From the NCBI GenBank assembly GCA_035620975.1, contig DASPFV010000142.1, forward strand, positions 1 to 39,370: a stretch of 39,370 nt of DNA, written 5' to 3'. Positions 8,681-16,240 of the stretch are shown piece after piece (position 1 is the first letter of the stretch; the number at the start of each line of letters is the position of its first letter). Position numbers and translations under genes: made by a program. Origin of the DNA: DASPFV01 sp035620975 (GTDB taxonomy: Bacteria; Acidobacteriota; Vicinamibacteria; Vicinamibacterales; 2-12-FULL-66-21). The notes below the pieces were generated by a model. It saw only the letters and a list, made by a program, of their open reading frames with translations, was not told where the DNA came from and made no database searches.

Positions 8681-9128
8681 TCTCGAACGGCTCGTGCACG
8701 CGCACGTCCGCGGCCTGCCACCGCCCCCAGCGCCGCAGACGCTGCTGCCGCGCGTCATGGCGGCGGTCGCCTCGTGGGCGGCGCGCCCCTGGTACAAGCG
8801 GGCATGGTTCACCTGGCCGGCCGCAGGACAGTTCGTGACCGTCGTGACCCTCCTGGCGCTCACAATCGGTCTGCTCGGGCTTCTGCCGGTCGTGGCGCGG
8901 CCATTCGTGGAGAGTCTTGCAGACGCCCTCGCGGACGGTCAGGCAGAGCTGGCCATGCTCGTCGCCTACGCACGCGTGACGTCGGAGACCGCCGCCGGCT
9001 TGTGGCGGGCCGTCATTGGCCCGTTCGTCTCGTACGCCTCCACGCTCGTGCTGCTGATGACTCTGGCCTGTGGCCTGTTCGGAGCGGCGCTCAACCACGC
9101 GGTCGTCGGAAGGATGTCGGCGGAATGA
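8664..9128 (+). CDS. Two-TM membrane protein, putative non-canonical anti-sigma factor
   Basis: A 154-residue protein of no named family that I recognise. It has a short cytoplasmic N-terminus (DLERLVHAHVRGLPPPPAPQ, then TLLPRVMAAV), a Trp-rich juxtamembrane stretch, a first membrane helix at about 50-77, a middle segment of some 35 residues with amphipathic helices, and a second membrane helix at about 115-142. It lacks the HxxxCxxC motif of zinc anti-sigma factors. The anti-sigma role is inferred only from position: it overlaps the sigma gene by 17 bases. The short N-terminal helix would be the sigma-binding part. Its stop overlaps the next start (ATGA at 9125-9128). Confidence 0.8.
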   Translation: MTQPADLERLVHAHVRGLPPPPAPQTLLPRVMAAVASWAARPWYKRAWFTWPAAGQFVTVVTLLALTIGLLGLLPVVARPFVESLADALADGQAELAMLVAYARVTSETAAGLWRAVIGPFVSYASTLVLLMTLACGLFGAALNHAVVGRMSAE

Positions 9129-10684
9129 AAAGATCACTCTGGTGCGCGACGCTCCTCGTGTTCGCATCCCTGGGCCGTTGCCAGGGACTCGTGGCCCAGA
9201 CGAAGCTCCCCGGCGACCAGGCTGGAACCGGCCAACAGGTTGCAGGCCAGCCCGAGGTTGAAGCCGTCCGGCACGTGTACCCGTGGCGTCAGGTCCTGCG
9301 CATCGGACAGGACTTCACGCTGCGGCCGGACGACAGCGCCCGCGAGCTCGCCGTCATCTTCGGCGATGCCGGCGTCGAGGGGCACGTTGCGAACGACGTC
9401 ATTGTCGTGTTCGGCAGCGCGCACGTCGCGAGCACGGCCCGTATCGACGGCAGCCTGGTAGCGGTCGGCGGCCACGTCCGCGCGGAGAGCGGTGCGATGG
9501 TGGGATCCGATCTGGTCGTCATCGGGGGCACGGTCGATGCGCCCGCCGATTTCTCTCCGGGCGGCAATCACATCGTCGTCGGACCCGCAGCGCTCGGATC
9601 GCGGTTGCAGGCGCTCGTTCCGTGGCTGACACGAGGTCTGCTCTGGGGCCGACCGATCGTGCCGGAGCTGCCCTGGGTGTGGGCAGTGGCGGGCATGTTC
9701 TTCCTCGTCTATCTCGCGCTCGCCCTCGTCTTTCACGCGCCTGTCGGAGCAGCCGCCGCTACGCTTGCGGCCAGACCGTTGACCGCATTTCTGGTCGGCC
9801 TGCTCGTGCTGCTGCTGACCGGTCCAGTGTCCGTGCTCCTGGCGGTCTCGGTCATCGGCATCGCCGTCGTGCCGTTCGTCATCGGCGCCATCGTCGTCGC
9901 GGGCATCGTGGGGAGGGTGGCAGTCACCCGCTGGATCGGCATGCGGATCGTGCCGGAGGAGAACGTCGAGAGCCGGGTGCAGACCATCCGTTCCTTCCTC
10001 ATCGGAGCCGCGGCGATCACGTTGGTCTACATGGTCCCGGTACTCGGGCTCCTCGCCTGGACGATGCTGGGCGTGCTGGGCCTGGGCGGAGTGACGCTCG
10101 CGTTCATCGCCGGGTATCGGCGGGAGAATCCCCTTTTGCCGCGGCGCAGGTCAGCGGAACCCGTTCCGCCAGCCCCCGTCGTGAGACCGACGGCTGCGGA
10201 TCTTCCGAGTCTGCCCGAGAACGGAGCGGCGATGTTCGATGCCACGGCTGCGCCTTCAGCGTCCCCGAATCCACAGGCCGCGACGTCGCTGACGGATCTC
10301 GCCGCGTTTCCGCGCGCCGGGTTTCTCGAAAGGCTGTCGGCGTTCGTCCTGGACGTCATCCTGGTCCTCATCGTCCGGGAGCTCTTCGATCTGACGGACA
10401 GGGACAGCACCGTCTTCCTGCTCCTCCTGGGCTACCACATCGGGTTCTGGACCTGGAAGGGCACGACGGTCGGCGGCATCATCTGCCAGCTGCGCCTCGT
10501 CCGCGTGGACGGCGCGCCGCTGCGATTCGTCGATGCCCTGGTCCGGGGGCTGTCAGCGATCTTCTCTCTCGCCGTCGTCGGCATCGGCGCACTCTGGATT
10601 CTGCGCGATCCGGAGCGTCAGTCGTGGCACGACAAAATCGCCGGAACCTACGTGGTCAGGGTTCCGAGAAACTTCCCGCTCTGA
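9125..10684 (+). CDS. Secreted bactofilin-like / multi-TM / RDD-domain membrane protein
   Basis: A 519-residue protein with three parts. A signal peptide (MKRSLWCATLLVFASLG) leads into a beta-helical stretch at about 70-150 with short Val/Gly repeats (VIVVFGSAHV, SLVAVGGHVR, DLVVIGGTVD) that resembles polymer-forming bactofilin domains. A block of four or so membrane helices follows (about 180-330), then a Pro/Ala-rich linker, then a C-terminal RDD domain from about residue 395 (FPRAGFLERLSAFVLDVILV ... WTWKGTTVGGIICQLRLVRV ... PERQSWHDKIAGTYVV). RDD proteins are membrane proteins linked in some cases to ion transport, but most are unassigned. Start codon coupling to the two-TM gene places it in the sigma operon, possibly as target or sensor. 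The next gene converges, 14 bases away. Confidence 0.88.
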   Translation: MKRSLWCATLLVFASLGRCQGLVAQTKLPGDQAGTGQQVAGQPEVEAVRHVYPWRQVLRIGQDFTLRPDDSARELAVIFGDAGVEGHVANDVIVVFGSAHVASTARIDGSLVAVGGHVRAESGAMVGSDLVVIGGTVDAPADFSPGGNHIVVGPAALGSRLQALVPWLTRGLLWGRPIVPELPWVWAVAGMFFLVYLALALVFHAPVGAAAATLAARPLTAFLVGLLVLLLTGPVSVLLAVSVIGIAVVPFVIGAIVVAGIVGRVAVTRWIGMRIVPEENVESRVQTIRSFLIGAAAITLVYMVPVLGLLAWTMLGVLGLGGVTLAFIAGYRRENPLLPRRRSAEPVPPAPVVRPTAADLPSLPENGAAMFDATAAPSASPNPQAATSLTDLAAFPRAGFLERLSAFVLDVILVLIVRELFDLTDRDSTVFLLLLGYHIGFWTWKGTTVGGIICQLRLVRVDGAPLRFVDALVRGLSAIFSLAVVGIGALWILRDPERQSWHDKIAGTYVVRVPRNFPL

Positions 10685-10698
10685 CAATCCCCTTCCCC

Positions 10699-11517
10699 TT
10701 ACTCCTTCCGATCAAGAGATGAACCGTCCCGCCTGGCTCGTCGCTTCAAGACGTCCATCACGCCCAGGCGGCGCAGCACGGCGCCCTCGAGCCGCGGGAA
10801 CAGTTCCCGGAGCGCGAGCATCGGCCGGATCGGGGCAGGCGTCACGAGCACCTCGGCCGCCCCTCGGATCACCTCGAGCACGGCGGCGGCAACGCGCTCG
10901 GGTGACACTTCGCGCATCAACCGCGGTGCGGGAAGCCCCCTGTCGGCCCACATCCCTTTTCCGGCGACGAAACTCGGGCAGACCGTGCCCGCATGCACGC
11001 CCGATCCCTCCAGCTCGAGCCGCAGCGAGGCCGTGAACCCGTTGAGGCCGAACTTCGTGGCCGCGTAGACGCTGTTGAACGGCGTGGCGCCCTTTCCCGA
11101 CATCGACGAGATGTTGACGATGACGCCGCGCCGCCGCCCGAGCATGCCGGGCAGGACGAGACGAGTGAGGGCGATGGGGGCCGTCAGGTTCGTGGCAATC
11201 TGCGTCTCGATTTCCTCCACGCTCTGACTCCGGAGTGCTTCCGTAATCTCCACGCCGGCATTGTTGACGAGTACATCCACCGGGCCGGCTTGCGCGACGA
11301 GCCGCTCTCGATCGCCGGACAGAGAGACGTCTGTCGGGACCGTCAGCACAGTAACGCCTTGGGCCTCGCAGGTCGCCCGACACTGCTCTAGCTGTGGCAC
11401 GTCGCGGGCGGCAAGCACGAGATTCGCTCCCTCGGCAGCCAGCCGGACGGCGATGACCGTGCCCAGACCGCGAGAGGCACCAGTCAGCAGGATCGTCGAA
11501 CCGCGCAGAGTCGTCAT
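10699..11517 (-). CDS. Short-chain dehydrogenase/reductase (SDR)
   Basis: A 272-residue classical SDR. The nucleotide-binding TGASRGLG lies near residue 13, NNAGVEITEAL in the middle, the catalytic Ser in VIVNISSMSG, and YAATK supplies the catalytic Tyr and Lys. The C-terminal 70 residues (SPERVAAAVLEVIRGAAEV, then RPMLALRELFPRLEGAVLRR) resemble the longer SDRs often grouped with fatty-acyl or retinol-type dehydrogenases; the substrate is unknown. The start chosen is the ATG at 11517 (MTTLRGSTILLTG). A start at 11601 would add 28 untypical residues and overlap the upstream phosphoribosyltransferase gene, which is transcribed in the same direction and ends 67 bases away. Confidence 0.9.
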   Translation of the reverse strand: MTTLRGSTILLTGASRGLGTVIAVRLAAEGANLVLAARDVPQLEQCRATCEAQGVTVLTVPTDVSLSGDRERLVAQAGPVDVLVNNAGVEITEALRSQSVEEIETQIATNLTAPIALTRLVLPGMLGRRRGVIVNISSMSGKGATPFNSVYAATKFGLNGFTASLRLELEGSGVHAGTVCPSFVAGKGMWADRGLPAPRLMREVSPERVAAAVLEVIRGAAEVLVTPAPIRPMLALRELFPRLEGAVLRRLGVMDVLKRRARRDGSSLDRKE

Positions 11518-11584
11518 TCCGAGGGCACGCGCGAGGTTGCCGCGCCAGACTGCGACGCATTCTACGCGGCCCGGCAGCGGACAG

Positions 11585-12259
11585 CTAATCGTGTGCCGCA
11601 TCCGACGAGGCCTGCAGCAGCTGCCGGACCTCGTCGTCGCTCGTCTGCGAGAACTCGCGATACCACCGGCCGACGGCCGCCAGGTGTTCCGGCGAGCGGG
11701 CGCAGACGACGGTGTCCGCGATCGTCGTCAGTTGGCGGCACGTCTCCGGCGACCCAACCGGAACCGCCACGATCACCTGCGATGGAGCGTGGGCCCGTAT
11801 GGCCTGTACTGCGGCCTTCATGGTCGAGCCGGTCGCCAGTCCGTCATCGATGAGGAGCACGACGCGGCCGCGGACGTCCACCGCAGGACGCCCCTCGCGA
11901 TACTGGCGCTCCCGGCGCTCCAGCTCGACCTGTTCCTCGCGCCCAACCTCGTCGATGACCGCGTCGGGGATCCCGTACCACGCGACGACGTCATCGTTCA
12001 GGACGCGAACACCGCCCGAGGCGATCGCGTCCATCGCCAGCTCACGATGGCCGGGCACGCCAAGCTTGCGCACGACGAAGACGTCGAGAGGCGCGTGGAG
12101 CGCGCGGGCGACCTCGTACGCGACCGGCACCCCGCCCCGGGGAAGTGCGAGCACGACCACATCGCTCCGACTGCTGAAGGCGTCGAGATGTCCCGCGAGC
12201 TCGGCGCCAGCATGCCGTCTGTCGCGGTACGGCTGCGGCTGACCCTGGTCTGCCGGCAT
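11585..12259 (-). CDS. Phosphoribosyltransferase-fold protein
   Basis: A type I phosphoribosyltransferase-domain protein of 224 residues. The PRPP-binding loop is visible as VVLLIDDGLATGSTMKAAV and an early LALPRGGVPVAYEVA matches the PPi loop. VFVVRKLGVPGHRELAMDAI is characteristic of the free-standing PRTase family that is often encoded beside hydrolases or stress genes rather than that of HPRT or UPRT; the accepted base is unknown. I place the start at the ATG at 12259 (MPADQGQPQPYR), preceded by GGGAGGG with good spacing. Upstream lies a 351-base divergent region with two palindromes. It may be cotranscribed with the SDR gene. Confidence 0.88.
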   Translation of the reverse strand: MPADQGQPQPYRDRRHAGAELAGHLDAFSSRSDVVVLALPRGGVPVAYEVARALHAPLDVFVVRKLGVPGHRELAMDAIASGGVRVLNDDVVAWYGIPDAVIDEVGREEQVELERRERQYREGRPAVDVRGRVVLLIDDGLATGSTMKAAVQAIRAHAPSQVIVAVPVGSPETCRQLTTIADTVVCARSPEHLAAVGRWYREFSQTSDDEVRQLLQASSDAAHD

Positions 12260-12382
12260 CTCAGAAGCCCTCCCGGTTCTGGATTCGTCGTGCAAGCCGG
12301 GTGCCCGGCGAGCACCGCGGCGAGTCGGCGCGACGATCGCCGATCCATTCACGGGCGGGCGGTGGACGATTCGGGCGCTCAG

Positions 12383-12407
12383 GATTCTGTCTACGGATTA
12401 CAGAATC
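12383..12407. promoter_or_regulatory. Palindromic operator candidate GATTCTGT-N9-ACAGAATC
   Basis: Two perfect 8-base arms separated by nine bases. The outer AT-rich bases stand out in GC-rich DNA. It lies 124 bases upstream of the phosphoribosyltransferase start and about 200 upstream of the gene at 12611. The arm length and spacing fit a dimeric repressor site (PadR- or BlaI-like sites have similar geometry), but I cannot name the regulator. Confidence 0.45.
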
Positions 12408-12443
12408 GAGGTCCGCAATCGAATCGCGGGGCCGATGCCGGCG

Positions 12444-12458
12444 TGTGATCGTCTCACA
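12444..12458. promoter_or_regulatory. CRP/FNR-like dyad TGTGA-N5-TCACA
   Basis: Perfect TGTGA/TCACA half-sites, the same as the CRP consensus, but separated by five bases instead of the usual six, which would twist the half-sites relative to each other. It lies in the same divergent region as the longer palindrome at 12383. No CRP/FNR-family gene is in the window. Confidence 0.3.
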
Positions 12459-12610
12459 AGACCTTCTCTCCGCACAGGATAGGTGACTCGCGGATGGCGC
12501 AGGTACCCTCTTTGCGTCGCACATGGGCTGCACCTCCACGCGCCGTTCGACCGCTCGTTCCGTGTCGAGGTCCGCTCGATCGCTCGATCCAGGTACGAGG
12601 GCGCTGCCCA

Positions 12611-13042
12611 ATGAAGACGAAGAACATTGCACGAAGTTTGACGCTGGCACTGATCGCGCTGCTCGCGCCGACGATGTCCCGGGCCGGGGACATTGCACCG
12701 CAGGATTTCGCCGCCCGGACCGGAATCAGCTTCGGTCCCGACCAGTTCAACGGGGGCCTTCACGCGCAGATTGGAACGAGAACGGCGCCGCAGATCCGGC
12801 CGGCCGTCGATGTCGGCTTCGGTCATGGTGGGGCCGCAGGCGGGTTCCGCCGAAGTGACGGAGGACGTCGCCACTCAGCAGGACTAAATGACGATCTGCC
12901 ACATCCCGCCGGGCAACGCGAACGCGCGGCACACGCTGACGATCGACTCGAGCGCGTGGCCGGCGCATCAGGGCCACTGCTCGCAGGGTACCTGCGACTA
13001 CGTCGGCGCGTGCCGGTGACGCCCACGCGTCCGAGACGCTGA
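12611..13042 (+). pseudogene. Secreted protein remnant, probably frameshifted after about 75 residues
   Basis: The first 25 residues are a clear signal peptide (MKTKNIARSLTLALIALLAP, then TMSRAGD). Residues 26-75 look like the start of a small outer-membrane-type beta protein (FAARTGISFGPDQFNGGLHA, then QIRPAVDVGFGHG). From about 12835 the frame continues for some 67 codons as Arg/His/Ala-rich sequence with no protein-like pattern, while protein-like sequence appears in a second frame (CHIPPGN microprotein, 12888-13019) and a third (about 13009-13176, including ETLTFVIGGPSKPID). I therefore read it as a broken gene: the signal peptide and first strands survive and the rest is out of frame. 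The alternative is an intact 143-residue protein with an unusual tail. No strong ribosome site precedes 12611. Confidence 0.5.
12888..13019 (+). CDS. 43-codon CHIPPGN-motif microprotein
   Basis: A very short frame starting at an ATG directly after an in-frame TAA. It encodes MTICHIPPGN near the N-terminus, then RHTLTIDSSAWPAHQGH and a Cys-rich end (CSQGTC, VGAC). The pattern TICHxPPGN...HTxxV...AxxAHxxHxD...C is one I recognise from many short secreted bacterial domains (usually CHxPPGNPxxxHT, AHLAHGD), so this frame is protein-like although tiny. Here the HGD is altered to HCSQ. It lacks its own signal peptide, and the upstream frame (AGSAEVTEDVATQQD then stop) may once have joined it to the signal peptide of the gene at 12611. 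It could be a free-standing gene or the surviving domain of a broken one. Confidence 0.5.
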   Translation: MTICHIPPGNANARHTLTIDSSAWPAHQGHCSQGTCDYVGACR

Positions 13043-13462
13043 CGTTCGTCATCGGCGGGCCTTCGAAGCCGATCGACAGCACCACGCCGATCGCGTCGGC
13101 GCGCGGACGCGAGCGGCCGGCGCTGATGAGCGCCGCGTACGCGAGCCTCCCGGGGCGACTGAGCGGTCACCCGTAGAGACGGATAGGACCTCGGATCCCG
13201 TCGCCTCAGGGGCCATGAGCAGACCTCCTGCAGTCCTCATTGCGAGGGGCCGACGCCGAAGTCGTGACCCGCACTCCGGCTCTTGCCGAGGCGCCGAGCC
13301 GGATCGCGGGCGCGTCGGTCCGTGCGTACGGCGCCGACCCTCGGCCGAGTCGGCCGGAATGGTCTGAGTACAAACGATGTTGATTCGCTCCGTGGAATCC
13401 GATGTACTGGACGAAAGGCGGGTGACTCGACGGTCCCCCAGGCTGGGGGGATCGAGGGAGGC
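13020..13462 (+). other. Region with a possible coding relic upstream of the AraC gene
   Basis: No intact gene. The frame containing ETLTFVIGGPSKPID stays open to a TAG near 13176 and looks protein-like, so it may be a relic of the broken gene to its left. The remainder should carry the promoter of the AraC-type gene. A short GC-rich dyad sits just before that gene's ribosome site and is listed separately. Confidence 0.35.
13435..13450 (+). promoter_or_regulatory. Dyad CCCCCAG-G-CTGGGGG next to the AraC gene ribosome site
   Basis: A perfect 7-base inverted repeat around a single base, only a few bases before the GAGGGAG ribosome site (13454-13460) of the regulator gene. As DNA it could be an operator for autoregulation. 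As RNA it could fold as CCCCC/GGGGG with an AGGCT loop, close enough to affect ribosome access. No evidence separates these readings. Confidence 0.35.
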
Positions 13463-14494
13463 ATGGACGTGGACGTGCTGTCGGATGTTCTCAGGGCCGT
13501 GCGTCTGTCCGGATCCGTCTTCTTCACGGCCGAGTTCTCGTCTCCGTGGTCGCTGGAGTCGCCGAACCCAGACCTCCTCGCCGCGATTGTCCTTCCGGAA
13601 TCGGAGTACGTTTCGTTCTTCCACATCCTGATCGAGGGTGAATGCCTGGTAGGATGCGGCAGCCACCGGACCCTCGTGATGGAGTCCGGCGACATCGTCG
13701 TCTTCCCACACGGCCATCCGCACACCATGCGCAGTCTCGAGGAAGCCTGCGCCACGCGGCTCGATCACGTGCTCTCGCACCCTCACCCGGATGCGGTGCC
13801 CCGAGTGTCGCTCGGCGGCGGGGGCCGCCGCGCGCGCTTCATCTGCGGGTACCTCAACTGCAGCCAGCGATTCGCGCCGTTGTTCGATGCGCTCCCCGTC
13901 ATCCTGATCGTGCGGCGCCGGACGGGCTACAGGACGGTCGAGGCCCTCGACGGAACCCGCCCGCGATCGGCTGATGTGCCGCGAGAGTCGAGCACGTGGC
14001 TGGGGACGACCTTGAGGTTCACGATCAACGAGGCCACCGCTGCTCGACCCGGGAATGCGGCGATGCTCGGCCGGCTGACCGAGCTGATGTTCGTCGAGAT
14101 CGTGCGGGAGTACATGCACCAGCTGCACCCGGGCGACCGCGGCTGGCTGGCGGCGCTCAGGGACCCATGTGTCGGCCGGGCCCTCCGTCTGCTGCACGAG
14201 CAGCCGAACCGGCCGTGGACGGTCGACCGGCTCGCCCACGAAGTGGCGGCGTCGCGGTCCGCCCTGGCGCAGCGGTTCACCACGCTGCTCGGCGAATCGC
14301 CGATGCGATATCTCTGCGGCTGGCGAATGCACCTGGCCAAGCAGCTGCTCCGCGATCGCGCCGGCAACATTCAGACCATCGCCGAGCGCGTCGGATACGA
14401 GTCGGAGCCGGCCTTCAACCGGGCGTTCAAGAAGGCGACGGGACGCCCTCCCGCGGCGTGGCGGCGCATGGCCGCGAGGGCCTCGGCCGAGTAG
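13463..14494 (+). CDS. AraC-family transcriptional regulator with N-terminal cupin
   Basis: A 343-residue regulator. Residues 1-190 form a cupin-type sensing domain of the cupin_6 kind found in AraC regulators (DVLRAVRLSGSVFFTAEF, MESGDIVVFPHGHPHTM, ARFICGYLNC). The C-terminal 100 residues carry two helix-turn-helix units: VDRLAHEVAASRSALAQRFT and QTIAERVGYESEPAFNRAFK, then KATGRPPAAWRR, the standard AraC ending. The ATG at 13463 follows GAGGGAG; the open frame upstream to 13283 lacks protein-like sequence. Proteins of this layout often control a neighbouring oxidoreductase, and here a convergent FAD-linked oxidase gene ends 16 bases downstream. The ligand is unknown. Confidence 0.92.
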   Translation: MDVDVLSDVLRAVRLSGSVFFTAEFSSPWSLESPNPDLLAAIVLPESEYVSFFHILIEGECLVGCGSHRTLVMESGDIVVFPHGHPHTMRSLEEACATRLDHVLSHPHPDAVPRVSLGGGGRRARFICGYLNCSQRFAPLFDALPVILIVRRRTGYRTVEALDGTRPRSADVPRESSTWLGTTLRFTINEATAARPGNAAMLGRLTELMFVEIVREYMHQLHPGDRGWLAALRDPCVGRALRLLHEQPNRPWTVDRLAHEVAASRSALAQRFTTLLGESPMRYLCGWRMHLAKQLLRDRAGNIQTIAERVGYESEPAFNRAFKKATGRPPAAWRRMAARASAE

Positions 14495-14510
14495 CGCACG
14501 TCGAGCCTGG

Positions 14511-15887
14511 TTACGGCCTGATGTTCTGGTTGACGTGGAAGACGTTCCCCGGGTCGTACCGCCGCTTGAGCTCGACCAGCCGCGCGTAGTTCGCGCCGTA
14601 CGCGCTCGAGACCCGGCCCGTCTCCTCTTCAGTCATGAAGTTCACATAGGCGCCTGACGAGGCGAACGGAGCGGCAGCGTCGAAGAACCGGCGCGCCCAT
14701 TCGACGCACACCGCGTCGTCGGCCGGAGCTTTCCAGCGGGCATGGACGTTCATCACGAACCGCGCGTCCCGGTGACCGTACGCCATCGCATCGGGAGCGA
14801 CGCGGTTCGGCGCTCCCGCGATCAGCCCCACGAAGATCTCCGACTCGGCGGATGGAAGCTGGCCCGCAAACGCCGTCATGCTGTCGAGCGCGCCGTCGGC
14901 AAGGTCCGAGAAGTTGTGAGACTTCCAGTAGTTCCTGGCACCCGCCGTCAGGAGGGGGTCGAACGCCCGCTGCCAGGCGGTGTAAGGCTGAACGCCGACG
15001 TGCTCACCCTGGAGATCGCCGATCCGCCGTAGTGCCTCCAGGTGCTCTCTGGCCTGCGCCGGGTCGCCGCAATGGAAGACCGCGAGCGCGACGATGCCCT
15101 TGCCGTGGAGTGCCTCTGGAAGGAACGGCAGCGGCGGCGCTTTCCTCAGGATGCTCCAGACGTTGAGCTCCTCGGGCGCGGCAGCGACGTACTCCCGATA
15201 GCGGCGGAGCACCTGCGGCGCCTGTTCGAGCGGGAACACCAGCAGGCCTCCGACGACGTCCGGTCCAACCGCATGCAGCGCGAGCTCGAACTGCGTCACG
15301 ACGCCGAAGTTGCCGCCACCGCCCCGAATGGCCCAGAACAGGTCCGGATGGTGCGCTTCGTCGACACGGATCTCCTCGCCGTCTGCCGTGACAACGTCCG
15401 CCGAGAGCAGGTTGTCGATCGTCATGCCGTGCATGCGCGTGAGCCATCCGAAACCACCTCCGAGCGTGAGCCCGGCCACGCCGGTCGTCGAGTTGATGCC
15501 CAGCGGCGTGGCGAGCCCATGTGCCTGCGTGGCGGCGTCCACGTGCGCGAGCGTCGCGCCGGGCTGGACGCGCGCCCGACCCCGACCGGTATCGACGGCC
15601 ACGCCGGTCAGTCGGGACATGTCAAGGACGACGCCGTCCTCGCACACGGCGCTTCCCCCGATACTGTGGCCGCCGCCGCGAACCGACAGATCGAGACCGT
15701 GCTCCCGGGCGAACGCAATCACTGGTGGAACGTCCGATACCGCCGCACAGCGCACGATGACCGCCGGCCGGCGGTCGATCATCGCGTTCCAGACGCGGCG
15801 GGCGGTGTCATAGGTGTCGCTTCCTGGCGTGATGATGTCGCCGTGAACCGCCTGGTGTAAGGTGTCGAAGAGTGAAGTGGTTCTCAC
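14511..15887 (-). CDS. FAD-linked oxidase of the BBE family
   Basis: A 458-residue flavoprotein of the PCMH/berberine-bridge-enzyme type, oxidising an unknown substrate (this group includes carbohydrate and alkaloid oxidases). VRGGGHSIGGSAV, near residue 70, supplies the His expected to bind FAD covalently. LTLGGGFGWLTRMHG occupies the second FAD contact where bicovalent members have Cys; none is present, so a single covalent bond is expected. WAIRGGGGNFGVVTQFEL follows, and the C-terminal BBE segment is NYARLVELKRRYDPGNVFHV then NQNIRP. The start chosen is the GTG at 15887 (VRTTSLFDTL), which gives normal family length; an ATG at 16109 would add 74 residues without similarity. Convergent with the AraC gene. 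Confidence 0.92.
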   Translation of the reverse strand: MRTTSLFDTLHQAVHGDIITPGSDTYDTARRVWNAMIDRRPAVIVRCAAVSDVPPVIAFAREHGLDLSVRGGGHSIGGSAVCEDGVVLDMSRLTGVAVDTGRGRARVQPGATLAHVDAATQAHGLATPLGINSTTGVAGLTLGGGFGWLTRMHGMTIDNLLSADVVTADGEEIRVDEAHHPDLFWAIRGGGGNFGVVTQFELALHAVGPDVVGGLLVFPLEQAPQVLRRYREYVAAAPEELNVWSILRKAPPLPFLPEALHGKGIVALAVFHCGDPAQAREHLEALRRIGDLQGEHVGVQPYTAWQRAFDPLLTAGARNYWKSHNFSDLADGALDSMTAFAGQLPSAESEIFVGLIAGAPNRVAPDAMAYGHRDARFVMNVHARWKAPADDAVCVEWARRFFDAAAPFASSGAYVNFMTEEETGRVSSAYGANYARLVELKRRYDPGNVFHVNQNIRP

Positions 15888-16240
15888 AGGCAAAGGTTCT
15901 TTCCTCTCTCTCGGAAAGTGCTCTCGGAACCTGCCGCCATGGCTATCGCCGCAGAGCCCGGACGCGCGCAGCCATGTCCGGATAGAACTCAGTCGGCCTC
16001 TTGACTGAATCGACCACGATGTTGCCATCCAGGTGGGTGGCAGCCGATGATGGGCCGTCCACCTTTCTTGTCCGAAGCTCCAGAACTCATGTCCGTGGCT
16101 GGGTTGCACCGCACCGTGTGGATGAGCCCTGCCCGCGCGGCCGTCGCGGCGGACCCGGAGGGTCGAGCGGCCGCAGTTCGGGGTGGCGGGCGGAGCGCGC
16201 GTTTCGGATATAGTCGCCTTCGACTGCAGGAGGTCGCCTG
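15888..16240. other. Divergent intergenic region
   Basis: About 353 bases between the leftward FAD oxidase and rightward DUF1080 genes. It contains a short dyad TCAGTC-N8-GACTGA at 15989-16008, which lies upstream of the oxidase start, and the strong ribosome site AGGAGG at 16228-16233 seven bases before the DUF1080 start. No gene is recognised. Confidence 0.5.

Larger units (their letters stand above)
12260..12610. other. Divergent intergenic control region
   Basis: This 351-base stretch separates the leftward phosphoribosyltransferase gene from the rightward secreted-protein remnant. It holds two perfect dyads (12383-12407 and 12444-12458) listed separately, and a tandem CGCTCGAT-type octamer near 12570-12588. 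The open frames crossing it give Arg/Ser-rich translations without motifs. I find no gene in it. Confidence 0.55.
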
